A stretch of 64,000 bases of DNA, from positions 1,009,169 through 1,073,168 of the forward strand of contig NZ_LMIW01000008.1 of NCBI RefSeq assembly GCF_001429185.1, read 5' to 3'. Both the position numbers and the translations under genes were made by a program. The first letter of the stretch is position 1; each line of letters starts with the position of its first letter. The DNA comes from Terrabacter sp. Root85. GTDB taxonomy: Bacteria > Actinomycetota > Actinomycetes > Actinomycetales > Dermatophilaceae. The notes beneath the pieces are model-generated. The model had not been told where the DNA came from. It worked only from the letters and a program-made list of their open reading frames with translations, and made no database searches. Below, one piece after another: positions 9,439 through 18,844 of the stretch.

Positions 9439-10032
9439 ATGACGACGCAGGGGAGTGGCCCGACGCCCACGGGTGGGAGCCCCGCCCCCGAGCCCACTCT
9501 CGAGCCGGCGACCGCCTTCGCCCGCGTCGAGGACGGCTTCGAGCGGCTCTGGACCCCGCACCGGATGGCGTACATCCTCGGGGACCGACCCACCGCGGAG
9601 GCCGGGCACGGCTGCCCGTTCTGCGCCGCTCCGGGCAAGACGGACGCGGAGGGCCTCATCGTCCACCGCGGCGAGCACTGCTACGTGGTGATGAACCTCT
9701 TCCCCTACAACCCGGGCCACGTCCTCGTGTGCCCCTACCGTCACGTCTCCCTCTACGTCGACCTGACCGACGACGAGACGGCCGAGTTCACGGCGCTGAC
9801 CAAGCAGGCCGTGCGTGCCCTGCAGGCAGCCTCCGAGCCGCACGGCTACAACCTCGGCATGAACCAGGGAGCCGTGGCCGGCGCCGGGGTCGCGGCCCAC
9901 CTGCACCAGCACGTCGTGCCGCGCTGGAGCGGCGACTCGAACTTCCTGCCCATCGTCGGCCAGACCAAGGCGCTGCCCGTCCTGCTCGAGGACACCCGCG
10001 CGCGCCTCGTCGATGCCTGGCCGACCGACTGA
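9439..10032 (+). CDS. HIT-family nucleotide hydrolase/phosphorylase
   Basis: A 197-residue histidine-triad protein. The triad HLHQHVV lies near residue 155, and a CPFC cysteine pair (about residues 54-57) sits in the N-terminal zinc-binding-like position. Its place between thrS and pgsA matches the mycobacterial Rv2613c locus, whose product splits diadenosine tetraphosphate, so a dinucleoside polyphosphate hydrolase or phosphorylase role is likely by homology and context. The frame is open upstream into the hairpin region, but the ATG at 9439 is preferred because the TAGGAT box immediately precedes it. The first 30 or so residues are Pro/Thr-rich and probably flexible. Begins the pgsA-pimA gene group. 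Confidence 0.9.
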   Translation: MTTQGSGPTPTGGSPAPEPTLEPATAFARVEDGFERLWTPHRMAYILGDRPTAEAGHGCPFCAAPGKTDAEGLIVHRGEHCYVVMNLFPYNPGHVLVCPYRHVSLYVDLTDDETAEFTALTKQAVRALQAASEPHGYNLGMNQGAVAGAGVAAHLHQHVVPRWSGDSNFLPIVGQTKALPVLLEDTRARLVDAWPTD

Positions 10033-10125
10033 GGACCACCGGGCGCGGGCCCGCAGGTCACGGACGCGCCACGGTGCGTGCGCCGGGCCCGAGCACGCCC
10101 GACCGGTCAGTACGCTGTCACCACC

Positions 10126-10749
10126 ATGCTCAACAGACTCCTGCGCGCGTCGCTGACCAAGATCCTCGGTCCGATCGCCCACCTGTTCCTCCGCCTCGGG
10201 ATCAGTCCCGACGTCGTGACGGTCGTCGGCACCCTCGGGGTCTGCGCCGGGGCACTGGCGTTCTTCCCCCGCGGTGAGATCTGGGTCGGCGTGCTCGTCA
10301 TCACCGCGTTCGTCTTCTCCGACAACGTCGACGGCATCATGGCCCGCGAGTCCGGCCGCTCGAGCAAGTGGGGCGCCTACCTCGACTCCACGCTCGACCG
10401 CATCGGCGACGCCGCGATCTTCGGCGGCCTCGTGCTCTTCTACGCCGGCAAGGGCAACAACCAGCTCATGGCCGGCCTCGCGCTCAGCTGCCTCATCCTC
10501 GGCAGCGTCGTGTCCTACGCCAAGGCGCGGGCAGAGGGCCTCGGCTACACGGCCAACGTCGGGATCGCCGAACGCGCCGACCGGCTCGTCGCCGTTCTCG
10601 TCGCGGCCTTCTTCGCCGACCTCTTCAACTCGACGATCCTGCTCGGCGTCGTCCTGGGCCTGCTCGCCGTCGCCAGCCTCGTCACCGTCCTCCAGCGGAT
10701 GCTGACGGTGCGTCGCCAGGCCCTCGCCTCCGGCGAGGTGGGCGCGTGA
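10126..10749 (+). CDS. pgsA: Phosphatidylinositol phosphate synthase (CDP-alcohol transferase)
   Basis: A 207-residue integral membrane CDP-alcohol phosphatidyltransferase. The family signature DG-x2-AR-x8-G-x3-D-x3-D is present around residues 68-90 (DGIMARESGR, then GAYLDSTLD), including all acidic metal ligands. Several hydrophobic helices follow. In actinobacteria the enzyme at this locus joins CDP-diacylglycerol and inositol 1-phosphate to make phosphatidylinositol phosphate, the precursor of PI and PI-mannosides. The downstream acyltransferase and PimA mannosyltransferase support this over phosphatidylglycerophosphate synthase. A TACGCT box at 10111-10116 lies 9 nt before the ATG. It overlaps the next gene by 4 nt. 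Confidence 0.92.
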   Translation: MLNRLLRASLTKILGPIAHLFLRLGISPDVVTVVGTLGVCAGALAFFPRGEIWVGVLVITAFVFSDNVDGIMARESGRSSKWGAYLDSTLDRIGDAAIFGGLVLFYAGKGNNQLMAGLALSCLILGSVVSYAKARAEGLGYTANVGIAERADRLVAVLVAAFFADLFNSTILLGVVLGLLAVASLVTVLQRMLTVRRQALASGEVGA

Positions 10750-11777
10750 GCGACCTCGCACGCCGCGCCACCGACACCCTCAGCGTGCTCGGCTTCAAGC
10801 TCGGGTGGTCCGTCGTCCGCGCCCTCCCGGAGCGCGCGGCATACGCCCTCTTCGACCGGGTGGCCGCCATCTCCGTCCGGCGCGGTGGGAAGGGCATCGA
10901 CCGGCTGCGGTCGAACTACCGTCGGGTGCGGCCCGAGCTGTCCGACGCCGACCTCGACTCCCTGGTGCGTCAGGGGATGCGCTCCTACATGCGCTACTAC
11001 TGCGAGGCGTTCCGGCTCCCGTCCCTGACCCGGGCCCAGATCGACGGGGCGGTCGTCGTCCGTGGCGACGCCGAGATCCGCGAGCTGTGCGCGCGCGGCG
11101 ACGCCGGGGTCGTCTTCGTCGGCCACCTCGGCAACTTCGACCTCGCCGCGGCCTGGTCCGCCGGCAGCCTCATGCCGGTGACGACCGTCGCCGAGCGGCT
11201 CAGGCCCGAAGAGGTCTTTCAGGAGTTCGTCGCGTTCCGGCGCAGCATCGACATGGACATCATCCCGCTCACCGGCGGGGACGACCCCTTCCACGGGCTG
11301 CTCGACGCGACACGGAGCGGCGGGAGGCTCATCGCCCTGGCCGCCGACCGCGACCTCACCAACGGCGGTGTCGAGGTCGACCTCCTCGGCCACCGCGCGC
11401 GGATGGCCAAGGGGCCGGCCGTCCTGTCGCTCATGACCGGTGCACCGCTCTTCGCGGCCCGGATCTGGTACGAACCCGCTCCCGCTGGCTCCGGCCTCGG
11501 CGGCCACCGCACGGTCATCGAGTTCAGCAACCGCCTCGTGCCCCGTGTCGAGGGCACGACGGCGGTCAAGGCGGCCGACCTCATCCAGCAGTGCGCCGAC
11601 CACGTCGCCGTCGCGATCCGCGAGCACACGTCGAGCTGGCACATGCTCCAGCGGGTCTTCGTCGACGACCTCGACGCCCCTGCGGCGTCCTCGGACGCCG
11701 CCGCGCAGACCTCCGCGATGACCTCCGCGATGACCTCCGCGCAGCCGGCGCAGCCGACGACGGGACGCACGACGTGA
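10746..11777 (+). CDS. Phosphatidylinositol mannoside acyltransferase (PatA-like)
   Basis: A 343-residue member of the LpxL/PatA lysophospholipid acyltransferase family. The catalytic His and acidic residue appear as GHLGNFD (about residues 119-125), with the usual downstream ERLRPEE and ADRDLTNGG segments. In mycobacteria PatA acylates the mannose of PIM1/PIM2 on the cytoplasmic face of the membrane. The gene sits between pgsA and pimA with 4-nt GTGA overlaps on both sides, as in Mycobacterium and Streptomyces, so the same role is inferred. The C-terminal 30 or so residues are a low-complexity Ala/Thr/Ser/Gln tail encoded by short imperfect DNA repeats around 11710-11745. Confidence 0.88.
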   Translation: MSDLARRATDTLSVLGFKLGWSVVRALPERAAYALFDRVAAISVRRGGKGIDRLRSNYRRVRPELSDADLDSLVRQGMRSYMRYYCEAFRLPSLTRAQIDGAVVVRGDAEIRELCARGDAGVVFVGHLGNFDLAAAWSAGSLMPVTTVAERLRPEEVFQEFVAFRRSIDMDIIPLTGGDDPFHGLLDATRSGGRLIALAADRDLTNGGVEVDLLGHRARMAKGPAVLSLMTGAPLFAARIWYEPAPAGSGLGGHRTVIEFSNRLVPRVEGTTAVKAADLIQQCADHVAVAIREHTSSWHMLQRVFVDDLDAPAASSDAAAQTSAMTSAMTSAQPAQPTTGRTT

Positions 11778-12946
11778 GGATCGGGATCGTCTGCCCGTAC
11801 TCGTTCGACGTCCCGGGCGGGGTGCAGTTCCACGTGCGCGACCTCGCCGAGCACCTCATCGGCCAGGGGCACGACGTGTCGGTGCTCGCGCCGGCCGACA
11901 GCGAGACCGAGCTGCCCGACTACGTCACGTCGGCCGGCCGGGCCACCGCCGTGCGCTACAACGGCTCCGTCGCCCGTCTCAACTTCGGCCCCGTCACGGC
12001 GTCCAAGGTCGGCAAGTGGCTCGACGCCGGCCAGTTCGACGTGCTCCACCTGCACGAGCCGGTCACCCCCAGTGTCAGCGTGCTCGCACTCATGGCGGCC
12101 GAGGGACCCATCGTCGCGACCTTCCACACCTCGATGCTGCGGTCGCGGACGATGCAGACGGCCTACCCGATCATCCGACCGAGCCTCGAGAAGATCGCCG
12201 GCCGCATCGCCGTGAGCGAGGACGCCCGCCGGACGGTCACGACCCACGTCGGCGGCGATGCGGTCGTGATCCCCAACGGCGTCTACGTCGACCGGTTCGC
12301 GAGCGCCCCGCGGCGCTCGGCGTGGATGGGCACGCCCGCATCGCCGACGATCGCCTTCCTCGGCCGGATGGGGGAGCCGCGCAAGGGACTCCCGGTGCTC
12401 GCGGCTGCCCTGCCCGAGATCCTCCGCTCGGTCCCGGGACTCCGCGTCCTCGTCGCCGGGCCCGGTGACCCCGAGGAGGTCACCGAGGGCTGGCCCCCCG
12501 AGGTCGTCGCCGCGTGCGAGTTCCTCGGCTCCGTCTCCGACGACGACAAGGCGTCGCTGCTCGCGTCGGTCGACGTCTACGTCGCGCCCAACACCGGGGG
12601 AGAGAGCTTCGGCATCATCCTCATCGAGGCGATGAGTGCCGGCGCCTGCGTCCTCGCCAGCGACCTCTCGGCGTTCTCCCGCGTGCTCGACGGCGGCACG
12701 GCCGGCGCGATGTTCGCCAACGAGCAGCCCGACGACCTCGCGCGCACGCTCGTCGACCTGCTGCGACGACCCGAGCGTCGTGCCGAGCTCGCCGCCGCCG
12801 GCCAGCACCGGGCCCGGCTCTTCGACTGGTCGGTCGTCGCCGACGAGATCCTCGCCGTCTACGAGACCGTCATCGAGGGCGTCGCGGCCGCGCACCTCGA
12901 GCCGCAGGGACGCTGGAACCGCTTCCTGCGCGGGGGTGCGCGGTGA
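11774..12946 (+). CDS. pimA: Phosphatidylinositol alpha-mannosyltransferase
   Basis: A 390-residue GT4 glycosyltransferase with GT-B fold. It opens with [18 protein letters not shown], the Gly-rich acceptor/donor loop typical of PimA. The C-terminal domain carries the retaining EX7E motif (ESFGIILIE) that binds GDP-mannose. PimA transfers mannose from GDP-mannose to position 2 of PI, the first step of PI-mannoside and lipoglycan synthesis at the inner leaflet. It starts at GTG 11774 overlapping the acyltransferase stop by 4 nt, and overlaps the next gene by 4 nt. Identification is strong from both sequence and context. Confidence 0.93.
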   Translation: MRIGIVCPYSFDVPGGVQFHVRDLAEHLIGQGHDVSVLAPADSETELPDYVTSAGRATAVRYNGSVARLNFGPVTASKVGKWLDAGQFDVLHLHEPVTPSVSVLALMAAEGPIVATFHTSMLRSRTMQTAYPIIRPSLEKIAGRIAVSEDARRTVTTHVGGDAVVIPNGVYVDRFASAPRRSAWMGTPASPTIAFLGRMGEPRKGLPVLAAALPEILRSVPGLRVLVAGPGDPEEVTEGWPPEVVAACEFLGSVSDDDKASLLASVDVYVAPNTGGESFGIILIEAMSAGACVLASDLSAFSRVLDGGTAGAMFANEQPDDLARTLVDLLRRPERRAELAAAGQHRARLFDWSVVADEILAVYETVIEGVAAAHLEPQGRWNRFLRGGAR

Positions 12947-13494
12947 GCGAGGTCCTCTCGTGGGTCTTCGCGATCCTCTTCGTCCTCGTCGTCATCGCCT
13001 GGTACCTCTCCTACACGGCGGCCCGCCTCGACCGGCTCCACGTCCGCCTCAGCGGCACCCTCGCCGCCCTCGACGCCCGGCTGGTTCGGCGGGCCGAGGC
13101 GGCCGTCGAGCTGGCCAACAGCGGGCTCCTCGACGGTGCGACCGCGCTCATCCTGGCCAACGCCGCGGCGGAGTCCCTCGAGGCACCGTCGGAGCACGGC
13201 GACGCCCGCGAGCTCGCCGAGAACGACCTCACCGAGGCCCTCGAGCTCGCCCTCACCCCGCAGGCCGTCAGCACGCTGCGCTCGACGGCCCTGGGGCAGG
13301 ACGTGCTCGCCCGGCTCTCCTCCGCCTGCACGCGCGTGCAGCTGGCGCGACGCTTCCACAACGACGCCGTCACCGACGTCCGCCGGGTGCGGCGCAAGTG
13401 GACCATCCGCATGTTCCACCTCGCGGGCTACACCCCGATGCCGCACACCATCGAGTTCAACGACGACTCGCCGGAGCACCTCGCCCTCGTGTGA
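12943..13494 (+). CDS. Membrane-anchored LemA-like protein
   Basis: A 183-residue protein with one N-terminal transmembrane segment (about residues 5-22) followed by long helices. The layout resembles LemA family proteins: an N-out anchor and a helical bundle with a conserved segment near [13 protein letters not shown] and a following AGY. The homology is judged from topology and a weak motif only, so it may be an unrelated small membrane protein. It overlaps pimA by 4 nt and is probably translated with it, so a role at the envelope is possible. No enzymatic motif was seen. Confidence 0.55.
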   Translation: MSEVLSWVFAILFVLVVIAWYLSYTAARLDRLHVRLSGTLAALDARLVRRAEAAVELANSGLLDGATALILANAAAESLEAPSEHGDARELAENDLTEALELALTPQAVSTLRSTALGQDVLARLSSACTRVQLARRFHNDAVTDVRRVRRKWTIRMFHLAGYTPMPHTIEFNDDSPEHLALV

Positions 13495-13548
13495 CCGGCC
13501 CCACGCGCAGGACCGCGGACCGCGTCGTCCGCACCTCTCGCGGGGGCC

Positions 13549-13554
13549 TACGCT
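13549..13554 (+). promoter_or_regulatory. -10 box (TACGCT) upstream of pdxS
   Basis: TACGCT lies 41 nt before the pdxS start codon, leaving a leader of about 35 nt. It marks a new transcript after the pimA group. Confidence 0.45.
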
Positions 13555-13595
13555 TTGAGGCACACCGAACCCAGATCACGGGAAAGCAGGACATC

Positions 13596-14534
13596 GTGAG
13601 CACCACCCCGACCTCGGGCAGCACGCCCGCGGCTGACCAGCAGAGCGGCACGAGCCACACCGGCACGACGCGCGTGAAGCGCGGCATGGCCGAGATGCTC
13701 AAGGGCGGCGTCATCATGGACGTCGTCACGGCCGAGCAGGCCAAGATCGCCGAGGACGCCGGCGCCGTCGCCGTCATGGCCCTCGAGCGGGTCCCCGCCG
13801 ACATCCGCGCCCAGGGCGGCGTGTCGCGCATGAGTGACCCCGACATGATCGACGGCATCATCGAGGCCGTCTCGATCCCCGTCATGGCCAAGGCCCGCAT
13901 CGGCCACTTCGTCGAGGCGCAGGTGCTCCAGAGCCTCGGCGTCGACTACATCGACGAGTCCGAGGTGCTGACCCCGGCCGACTACGCCAACCACATCGAC
14001 AAGTGGCAGTTCACCGTGCCCTTCGTCTGTGGTGCGACCAACCTCGGCGAGGCGCTGCGCCGCATCACCGAGGGCGCGGCGATGATCCGCTCCAAGGGTG
14101 AGGCCGGCACCGGTGACGTCTCCAACGCGACGACGCACATGCGCACCCTGCGCGCCGAGCTCAACCGCCTGCACTCGATGAGCCCCGACGAGCTCTACGT
14201 CGCGGCGAAGGAGCTCCAGGCTCCCTACGAGCTCGTCAAGGAGGTCGCCGAGGCCGGCAAGCTCCCCGTCGTGCTCTTCACGGCCGGTGGCATCGCGACG
14301 CCTGCCGACGCCGCGATGATGATGCAGCTCGGCGCCGAGGGTGTCTTCGTCGGCTCGGGCATCTTCAAGTCCGGCAACCCGGCCCAGCGCGCCGAGGCCA
14401 TCGTCAAGGCCACGACCTTCCACGACGACCCCGACGTCATCGCCAAGGTCTCGCGTGGCCTCGGCGAGGCCATGGTCGGCATCAACGTCGACGAGATCGC
14501 CCAGCCGCACCGTCTCTCCGAGCGCGGTTGGTGA
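13596..14534 (+). CDS. pdxS: Pyridoxal 5'-phosphate synthase subunit PdxS
   Basis: A 312-residue (beta/alpha)8 synthase subunit. Conserved landmarks are [17 protein letters not shown], the [10 protein letters not shown] loop, [13 protein letters not shown] (with the second catalytic Lys) and [13 protein letters not shown]. With the glutaminase PdxT it makes PLP from ribose 5-phosphate, glyceraldehyde 3-phosphate and ammonia. The first 20 or so residues are a Ser/Thr/Gly-rich extension seen in actinobacterial forms. It starts at GTG 13596. Here pdxS and pdxT are separated by the DUF4037 gene and an opposite-strand kynureninase, although the two subunits must work as a complex. Confidence 0.96.
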   Translation: MSTTPTSGSTPAADQQSGTSHTGTTRVKRGMAEMLKGGVIMDVVTAEQAKIAEDAGAVAVMALERVPADIRAQGGVSRMSDPDMIDGIIEAVSIPVMAKARIGHFVEAQVLQSLGVDYIDESEVLTPADYANHIDKWQFTVPFVCGATNLGEALRRITEGAAMIRSKGEAGTGDVSNATTHMRTLRAELNRLHSMSPDELYVAAKELQAPYELVKEVAEAGKLPVVLFTAGGIATPADAAMMMQLGAEGVFVGSGIFKSGNPAQRAEAIVKATTFHDDPDVIAKVSRGLGEAMVGINVDEIAQPHRLSERGW

Positions 14535-14561
14535 CCTCCGCACTCCCAGCTCCACGCTGAT

Positions 14562-14597
14562 GTATGCCGCCGTGCCCGACCGGGCGCGGCGGCATAC
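14562..14597. terminator. Hairpin with GTATGCCG arms after pdxS
   Basis: An 11-bp stem (14562-14572 with 14587-14597), each arm containing GTATGCCG or its complement, encloses a second small stem (14574-14578 with 14581-14585). It lies 28 nt after the pdxS stop and probably terminates it. Confidence 0.65.
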
Positions 14598-14659
14598 GCC
14601 GTCCTGGGCCCGGTCGGTCCGGCACCGCGGGCCACCCTGACCCGCGTCGCGCAGACCCG

Positions 14660-14726
14660 AACACACCGAGAAGGTCACAACCCACCGGCGTCGGATCCCG
14701 TTGGGTTGTGACCTGCACGGTGTGTT
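14660..14726. repeat. Two-tier inverted repeat upstream of the DUF4037 gene
   Basis: GGTCACAACCCA (14673-14684) is perfectly repeated in inverted form at 14702-14713 with a 17-nt spacer. An outer pair AACACACC (14660-14667) and GGTGTGTT (14719-14726) extends the symmetry. The centre lies 65 nt before the GTG at 14758. It could be an operator for a dimeric regulator or a cruciform/RNA hairpin; it lacks the octamer found in the hairpin just upstream. Confidence 0.5.
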
Positions 14727-14757
14727 GCGGGGGCTCGGGGCTGGCACGATCGGGTGC

Positions 14758-15777
14758 GTGAGCGCCACCGGAGCGGAGCTGTCGCGGACCTACTTCGAGC
14801 GGGTCGTCGAGCCCCTCGTGCGTGACCACTGGCCCGGGATGCCTTGTGCCGCAGCGCGTCTCGGGAGCGGGTCCGACGTCCTCGGGCTCGACGACGCGAT
14901 GTCGCGCGACCACGACTGGGGCCTGAGGCTCAACCTCCTCGTCCCGGACGACGTCGTCATGGCCGTCGACGACCACCTCGCCGAGCAGCTGCCTGCGTCG
15001 TTCGCCGGCCACCCCACCCGGTTCGCGACGACGTGGGACCCGGCTGTGCGCCATCGGGTGCAGGTCGAGACGGCCCGCGACCTCGCCGTCTCGCGCCTCG
15101 GCGTCGACCCCACCCGCGACCTGACGGTGGCCGACTGGCTCTCCCTGACGGGCCAGGCCGTCCTCGAGGTCACCGGCGGAGCGGTCTTCGTCGACGACGT
15201 GGGCGAGCTGGCCGGCATGCGCCAGCGCCTCGCGTGGTGTCCCGACGACGTCTGGCGCCACGTCGTCGCGACCGACTGGGTCCGGCTCGGGCAGGAGCTG
15301 CCCTTCGTCGGCCGGACGGGGGAGCGCGGCGACGACCTCGGCTCGCGTGTCGTCGCGGCGCGGCTGGCCGGGATCGCGATGCACCTGGGCCACCTGCTCG
15401 AGCGGCGCTGGCCGCCCTACGCCAAGTGGCTCGGCACGAGCGTCGCCCGGCTGCCCCGGTCCGCGGTCGCCCTCGAGCCGCTCGAACGGGCGGTGGCATC
15501 GCCCGACTGGCGGCAGCGGGAGGACGGTCTCGTCGAGGCGCTGCGGGTGCTGGCCGTGGTCCAGGGCGAGGTCGGGCTGCCCACCGTCGCCGACCCCGTC
15601 GAGCCGTTCTGGGACCGGCCCTACCGCGGCGTGCGTGGCGCGGTGGTCGAGGTCCTCGAGGCCAGCGTCACCGACCCGGCCGTGCGGGCACTGCCCCGAG
15701 GAGTGGGCTCCGCCGAGCAGTGGAGCGACAACGTCGACGTGCTGACGGACGCCCGTCGACGCCGGCCCACGCGATGA
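14758..15777 (+). CDS. DUF4037 nucleotidyltransferase-like protein
   Basis: A 339-residue protein matching the DUF4037 family pattern. Its N-terminal segment GSGSDVLGLDDAMSRDHDW resembles the GS-x(n)-D-x-D active site of nucleotidyltransferases (about residues 36-54). The rest is helical with no recognised catalytic motif. Members are common in actinobacteria but their substrate is unknown to me. The GTG at 14758 is used because the frame upstream runs through an inverted repeat. It sits between pdxS and a convergent kynU, so it interrupts the usual pdxS-pdxT pairing. Confidence 0.75.
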   Translation: MSATGAELSRTYFERVVEPLVRDHWPGMPCAAARLGSGSDVLGLDDAMSRDHDWGLRLNLLVPDDVVMAVDDHLAEQLPASFAGHPTRFATTWDPAVRHRVQVETARDLAVSRLGVDPTRDLTVADWLSLTGQAVLEVTGGAVFVDDVGELAGMRQRLAWCPDDVWRHVVATDWVRLGQELPFVGRTGERGDDLGSRVVAARLAGIAMHLGHLLERRWPPYAKWLGTSVARLPRSAVALEPLERAVASPDWRQREDGLVEALRVLAVVQGEVGLPTVADPVEPFWDRPYRGVRGAVVEVLEASVTDPAVRALPRGVGSAEQWSDNVDVLTDARRRRPTR

Positions 15778-15807
15778 CGGGCGCAGCACCATTGACCCGG
15801 CGGTGCG

Positions 15808-17061
15808 TCAGGTGACGGCGCCTCGCTCGGCGAACTCGGGACGCTCGAACTCGCGCCCGTCGAGGACCTCCTTGACGTGGACCGCGGCCTGCACCGCGTC
15901 CACGTGGGTGACGTAGAGCGGCGCGAAGCCGAGCCGGATGATGTCGGGCTCGCGGAAGTCCCCGATGACACCACGGGCGATGAGGGCCTGCACGACGGCG
16001 AACGCCTGGGGGTGGCGCAGGGACACCTGGGACCCGCGGCGCTCCGGCTCGCGCGGCGTCGCCAGCGGGAGGTCGATCCCGAGCGCGTCGAGGGCGTCGA
16101 TGAAGGTGCCGGTCACGGAGAGCGACGCCGCGCGCACGTCGGCGGGGGAGAGGCCGTCGTAGGCCGTGAGCGCGGCCTCGAGGGCGAGCACCGAGAGCAG
16201 GGGCGGGGTCCCGACCCTGGCCCGGGTGATGCCGGGCGCGGGCTCGTAGTCCGGACGCATCTCGAAGGGGTGGGCGTGTCCCTGCCAGCCGGTGAGGGGC
16301 TGGTCGAAGTCGTCCTGGTGGCGGGTCGCGACGTAGAGGAAGGCGGGGGCGCCGGGGCCGCCGTTGAGGTACTTGTAGCCGCACCCGACCGCGAGGTCGG
16401 CGCCGCCCTCGTCGAGCTCGACCGCGATCACGCCCGCCGAGTGGCAGAGGTCCCAGCAGGCGAGGGCGCCGACGGCGTGGGCGGCCACGGTGATCGCGCG
16501 CAGGTCCCAGAGCTCGCCCGTGCGGTAGTCGACGCTCGAGTAGGAGGCGAGCGCGAGGGCGTCACCGATCTCGGCGATGGCGGCCACGGCGTCGCATGGG
16601 TGGACCCGGCGCACCTCGAGGCCGGCCAGCTCGGCCGCGGACTCGGTCATGTAGAGGTCGGTGGGGAAGGAGTCGGGGTCGGTGATGACGACGCGGCGGC
16701 CGGGCCGCAGCCGTCCGGCGCCGATGACCGCCTTGAAGAGGTTGACCGACGTCGAGTCGGTCACGACCACCTGCCCGGGAGCAGCACCGACGAGACGGCC
16801 GACGAGGTCGCCGACGCGGGTCTGCGCGCCCCACCAGTCGGCCTCGTTCCACGATCGGATCAAGCGCTCGCCCCACTGGCGGTGCATGACGTCGTCGACG
16901 ACGGCCGGAACCGCGCTCGGCAGGGCGCCGAGCGAGTTGCCGTCGAGGTAGATGACGTCGTCGGGGAGGGTGAACAGGTCGCGGGTGCCCCGGAGCGGGG
17001 AGGCGGCATCGGCCTGCTCGGCGCGGGCGGTCAGGTCGTCGTGGGTGTGCACCGTCGTCAT
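15808..17061 (-). CDS. kynU: Kynureninase
   Basis: A 417-residue PLP-dependent fold-type I enzyme. Diagnostic segments are DGNSLGALP near residue 40, [23 protein letters not shown] with the PLP-binding Asp, and [13 protein letters not shown] with the Schiff-base Lys. It cleaves kynurenine to anthranilate and alanine (or 3-hydroxykynurenine) in tryptophan catabolism. No kynurenine formamidase or tryptophan 2,3-dioxygenase gene is adjacent, so the pathway partners lie outside the window. It is divergent from pdxT, whose product helps supply its cofactor. A TACGTT box 6 nt before the ATG suggests a leaderless mRNA. Confidence 0.94.
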   Translation of the reverse strand: MTTVHTHDDLTARAEQADAASPLRGTRDLFTLPDDVIYLDGNSLGALPSAVPAVVDDVMHRQWGERLIRSWNEADWWGAQTRVGDLVGRLVGAAPGQVVVTDSTSVNLFKAVIGAGRLRPGRRVVITDPDSFPTDLYMTESAAELAGLEVRRVHPCDAVAAIAEIGDALALASYSSVDYRTGELWDLRAITVAAHAVGALACWDLCHSAGVIAVELDEGGADLAVGCGYKYLNGGPGAPAFLYVATRHQDDFDQPLTGWQGHAHPFEMRPDYEPAPGITRARVGTPPLLSVLALEAALTAYDGLSPADVRAASLSVTGTFIDALDALGIDLPLATPREPERRGSQVSLRHPQAFAVVQALIARGVIGDFREPDIIRLGFAPLYVTHVDAVQAAVHVKEVLDGREFERPEFAERGAVT

Positions 17062-17067
17062 GGCCGC

Positions 17068-17073
17068 AACGTA
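17068..17073 (-). promoter_or_regulatory. -10 box (TACGTT) for kynU
   Basis: On the minus strand TACGTT ends 6 nt before the kynU ATG and no ribosome site is visible, the spacing expected for a leaderless transcript. Confidence 0.5.
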
Positions 17074-17176
17074 TCCGGTGGCATCGTGCCGATGTCAGGG
17101 CCGCCTCCGCGGACGTCTGGCATCCGAGACGGTTCTCGCTGCCCGACCCGTGGCGCGTCCGTCACGACGAGCGCTC

Positions 17177-17182
17177 TACGCT
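17177..17182 (+). promoter_or_regulatory. -10 box (TACGCT) for pdxT
   Basis: TACGCT ends 6 nt before the GTG at 17189, the same geometry as at rel, tyrA and the MBL gene. It supports the upstream start of pdxT as a leaderless start. Confidence 0.5.
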
Positions 17183-17188
17183 GACCCG

Positions 17189-17941
17189 GTGAGCACCATC
17201 AGCACCATCCCCGGCACGACCGCCGACCCCGCCGCGGACCCCGCCGTGGACCCTGGCGCCGACCGTCGCGCCGAAGGCGTCGGCGTGCCGCGCATCGGCG
17301 TCCTCGCCGTCCAGGGCGATGTCAGCGAGCACCTCGCAGCCCTCACCGCGCTCGGCGCCGAGGGCGTCACGGTCCGGCGTCCGGCCGAGGTCGAGGCCAT
17401 CGACGGCCTCGTCATCCCCGGTGGCGAGTCGACGGTCATGGACAAGCTCGTCCGCGCCTTCGACCTGTGGGAGCCCCTGCTGCGGCGCATCGCCGAGGGC
17501 ATGCCCGCCTACGGCTCGTGCGCCGGGATGATCATGCTCGCCGACCGCATCGCCGACGCGCGTCCCGACCAGCAGACGCTCGGGGGTCTCGACATCACGG
17601 TGCGGCGCAACGCCTTCGGCCGTCAGGTCGACTCCTTCGAGCAGGACCTCGACTACGCCTGGGGCGACCGCTCGACGACCGGCACGGTGCACGCCGTCTT
17701 CATCCGCGCCCCATGGGTCGAGCAGGCCGGTCCGGGCGTCGAGGTCCTCGCCCGCGTCAGCGAGGGCCCGGCCGCCGGTAGGATCGTCGCGGTCCGGCAG
17801 GGCAACCTCATGGCCACGTCCTTCCACCCCGAGGTGGGGGCAGACCGCCGGATCCACGCCGAGTTCGTCTCGATCGTCAGAGAGCACCGACTCCAGCAGT
17901 CGGGTGCACGCCAGTCACCGGAACGCGAGGACACTGCATGA
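17189..17941 (+). CDS. pdxT: Pyridoxal 5'-phosphate synthase glutaminase PdxT
   Basis: Class I glutamine amidotransferase that feeds ammonia to PdxS. It shows IPGGES, the nucleophile Cys in YGSCAGMI, and the His/Glu pair in SFHPEV. The annotated product is 250 residues, about 40-50 longer than typical PdxT because of an N-terminal Asp/Pro/Ala-rich extension. Two starts are possible: GTG 17189, with a -10 box 6 nt upstream (leaderless), or GTG 17285, with a GAAGG site 7 nt upstream, which would give a normal-length protein. It ends in a 4-nt ATGA overlap with yebC. Confidence 0.93.
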   Translation: MSTISTIPGTTADPAADPAVDPGADRRAEGVGVPRIGVLAVQGDVSEHLAALTALGAEGVTVRRPAEVEAIDGLVIPGGESTVMDKLVRAFDLWEPLLRRIAEGMPAYGSCAGMIMLADRIADARPDQQTLGGLDITVRRNAFGRQVDSFEQDLDYAWGDRSTTGTVHAVFIRAPWVEQAGPGVEVLARVSEGPAAGRIVAVRQGNLMATSFHPEVGADRRIHAEFVSIVREHRLQQSGARQSPEREDTA

Positions 17942-18699
17942 GCGGCCACTCCAAATGGGCCACCACGAAGCACCAGAAGGCGGCCAAGGACGCCAAGCGC
18001 GGCAAGCTCTTCGCCAAGCTCATCAAGAACATCGAGGTCGCGGCCCGTCAGGGTGGCGCCGACCCCACCGGCAACCCGACGCTCTACGACGCCATCCAGA
18101 AGGCCAAGAAGACGTCGGTGCCCAACGACAACATCGACCGCGCCGTCAAGCGCGCCTCGGGGGCCGAGGCGGGCGCGGCCGACTGGCAGACGATCATGTA
18201 CGAGGGCTATGCCCCCAACGGTGTCGCCGTGCTCATCGAGTGCCTCACCGACAACCGCAACCGGGCTGCCGCCGAGGTGCGCACCGCGCTGACCCGCAAC
18301 GGCGGCCAGCTCGCCGACCCGGGCTCGGTGTCCTACGTCTTCAACCGCAAGGGTGTCGTGACCGTCCTCAAGGGCGCCGGCTCCGAGGACGACATCCTCG
18401 AAGTGGTGCTCGACGCGGGTGCCGAGGAGGTCAACGACAACGGTGACACGTGGGAGATCATCTCCGAGGCCACCGACTTCGTCGCGGTCCGCAAGGCGAT
18501 CCAGGATGCCGGCATCGACTACGAGTCGGCCGAGGCGTCGTTCGTCCCGAACCTCCAGGTCCCGCTCGACCTCGACGGCGCCAAGAAGATGATCCGCGTC
18601 ATCGAGGCCCTCGAGGACAGCGACGACGTGCAGAACGTCTTCGCCAACGGCGACATCCCCGACGACGTCCTCGCGCAGCTCGACGACGACGAGGACTGA
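17938..18699 (+). CDS. yebC: YebC/TACO1-family DNA-binding regulatory protein
   Basis: A 253-residue member of the YebC family, opening with the invariant [20 protein letters not shown]. All three domains are present and the length is normal. Family members are linked to transcriptional control and, more recently, to translation of difficult proline stretches. In actinobacteria the gene almost always precedes ruvC, as here. Translation is probably coupled to pdxT through the ATGA overlap. A terminator hairpin follows at 18735-18762, so ruvCAB starts a separate transcript. Confidence 0.94.
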   Translation: MSGHSKWATTKHQKAAKDAKRGKLFAKLIKNIEVAARQGGADPTGNPTLYDAIQKAKKTSVPNDNIDRAVKRASGAEAGAADWQTIMYEGYAPNGVAVLIECLTDNRNRAAAEVRTALTRNGGQLADPGSVSYVFNRKGVVTVLKGAGSEDDILEVVLDAGAEEVNDNGDTWEIISEATDFVAVRKAIQDAGIDYESAEASFVPNLQVPLDLDGAKKMIRVIEALEDSDDVQNVFANGDIPDDVLAQLDDDED

Positions 18700-18734
18700 C
18701 CGCGCCGAGGGCTCGTGCGCCCGAGGTTCGACGA

Positions 18735-18762
18735 GGAGGCACGCCGAGACCGGCGTGCCTCC
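18735..18762 (+). terminator. Terminator between yebC and ruvC
   Basis: A 12-bp perfect stem (18735-18746 with 18751-18762), a 4-nt loop and a short pyrimidine/T stretch following (CGTCCTTT). It ends the pdxT-yebC transcript. Confidence 0.75.
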
Positions 18763-18784
18763 CGTCCTTTCGGGGGAGGCCCGT

Positions 18785-18810
18785 TAGCGTTGTCCCGAAC
18801 ACCTGTTCGG
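18785..18810 (+). promoter_or_regulatory. SOS (LexA) box and -10 box of ruvCAB
   Basis: TAGCGT at 18785-18790 is a likely -10 element. Directly downstream, at 18797-18808, GAAC-ACCT-GTTC matches the actinobacterial/Bacillus-type LexA operator GAAC-N4-GTTC with flanking C and G. LexA bound there would overlap the transcription start, making ruvCAB damage-inducible. Confidence 0.75.
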
Positions 18811-18844
18811 ATCGTCCAGAGCCCCACGCCCCAGGAGGTATGCC

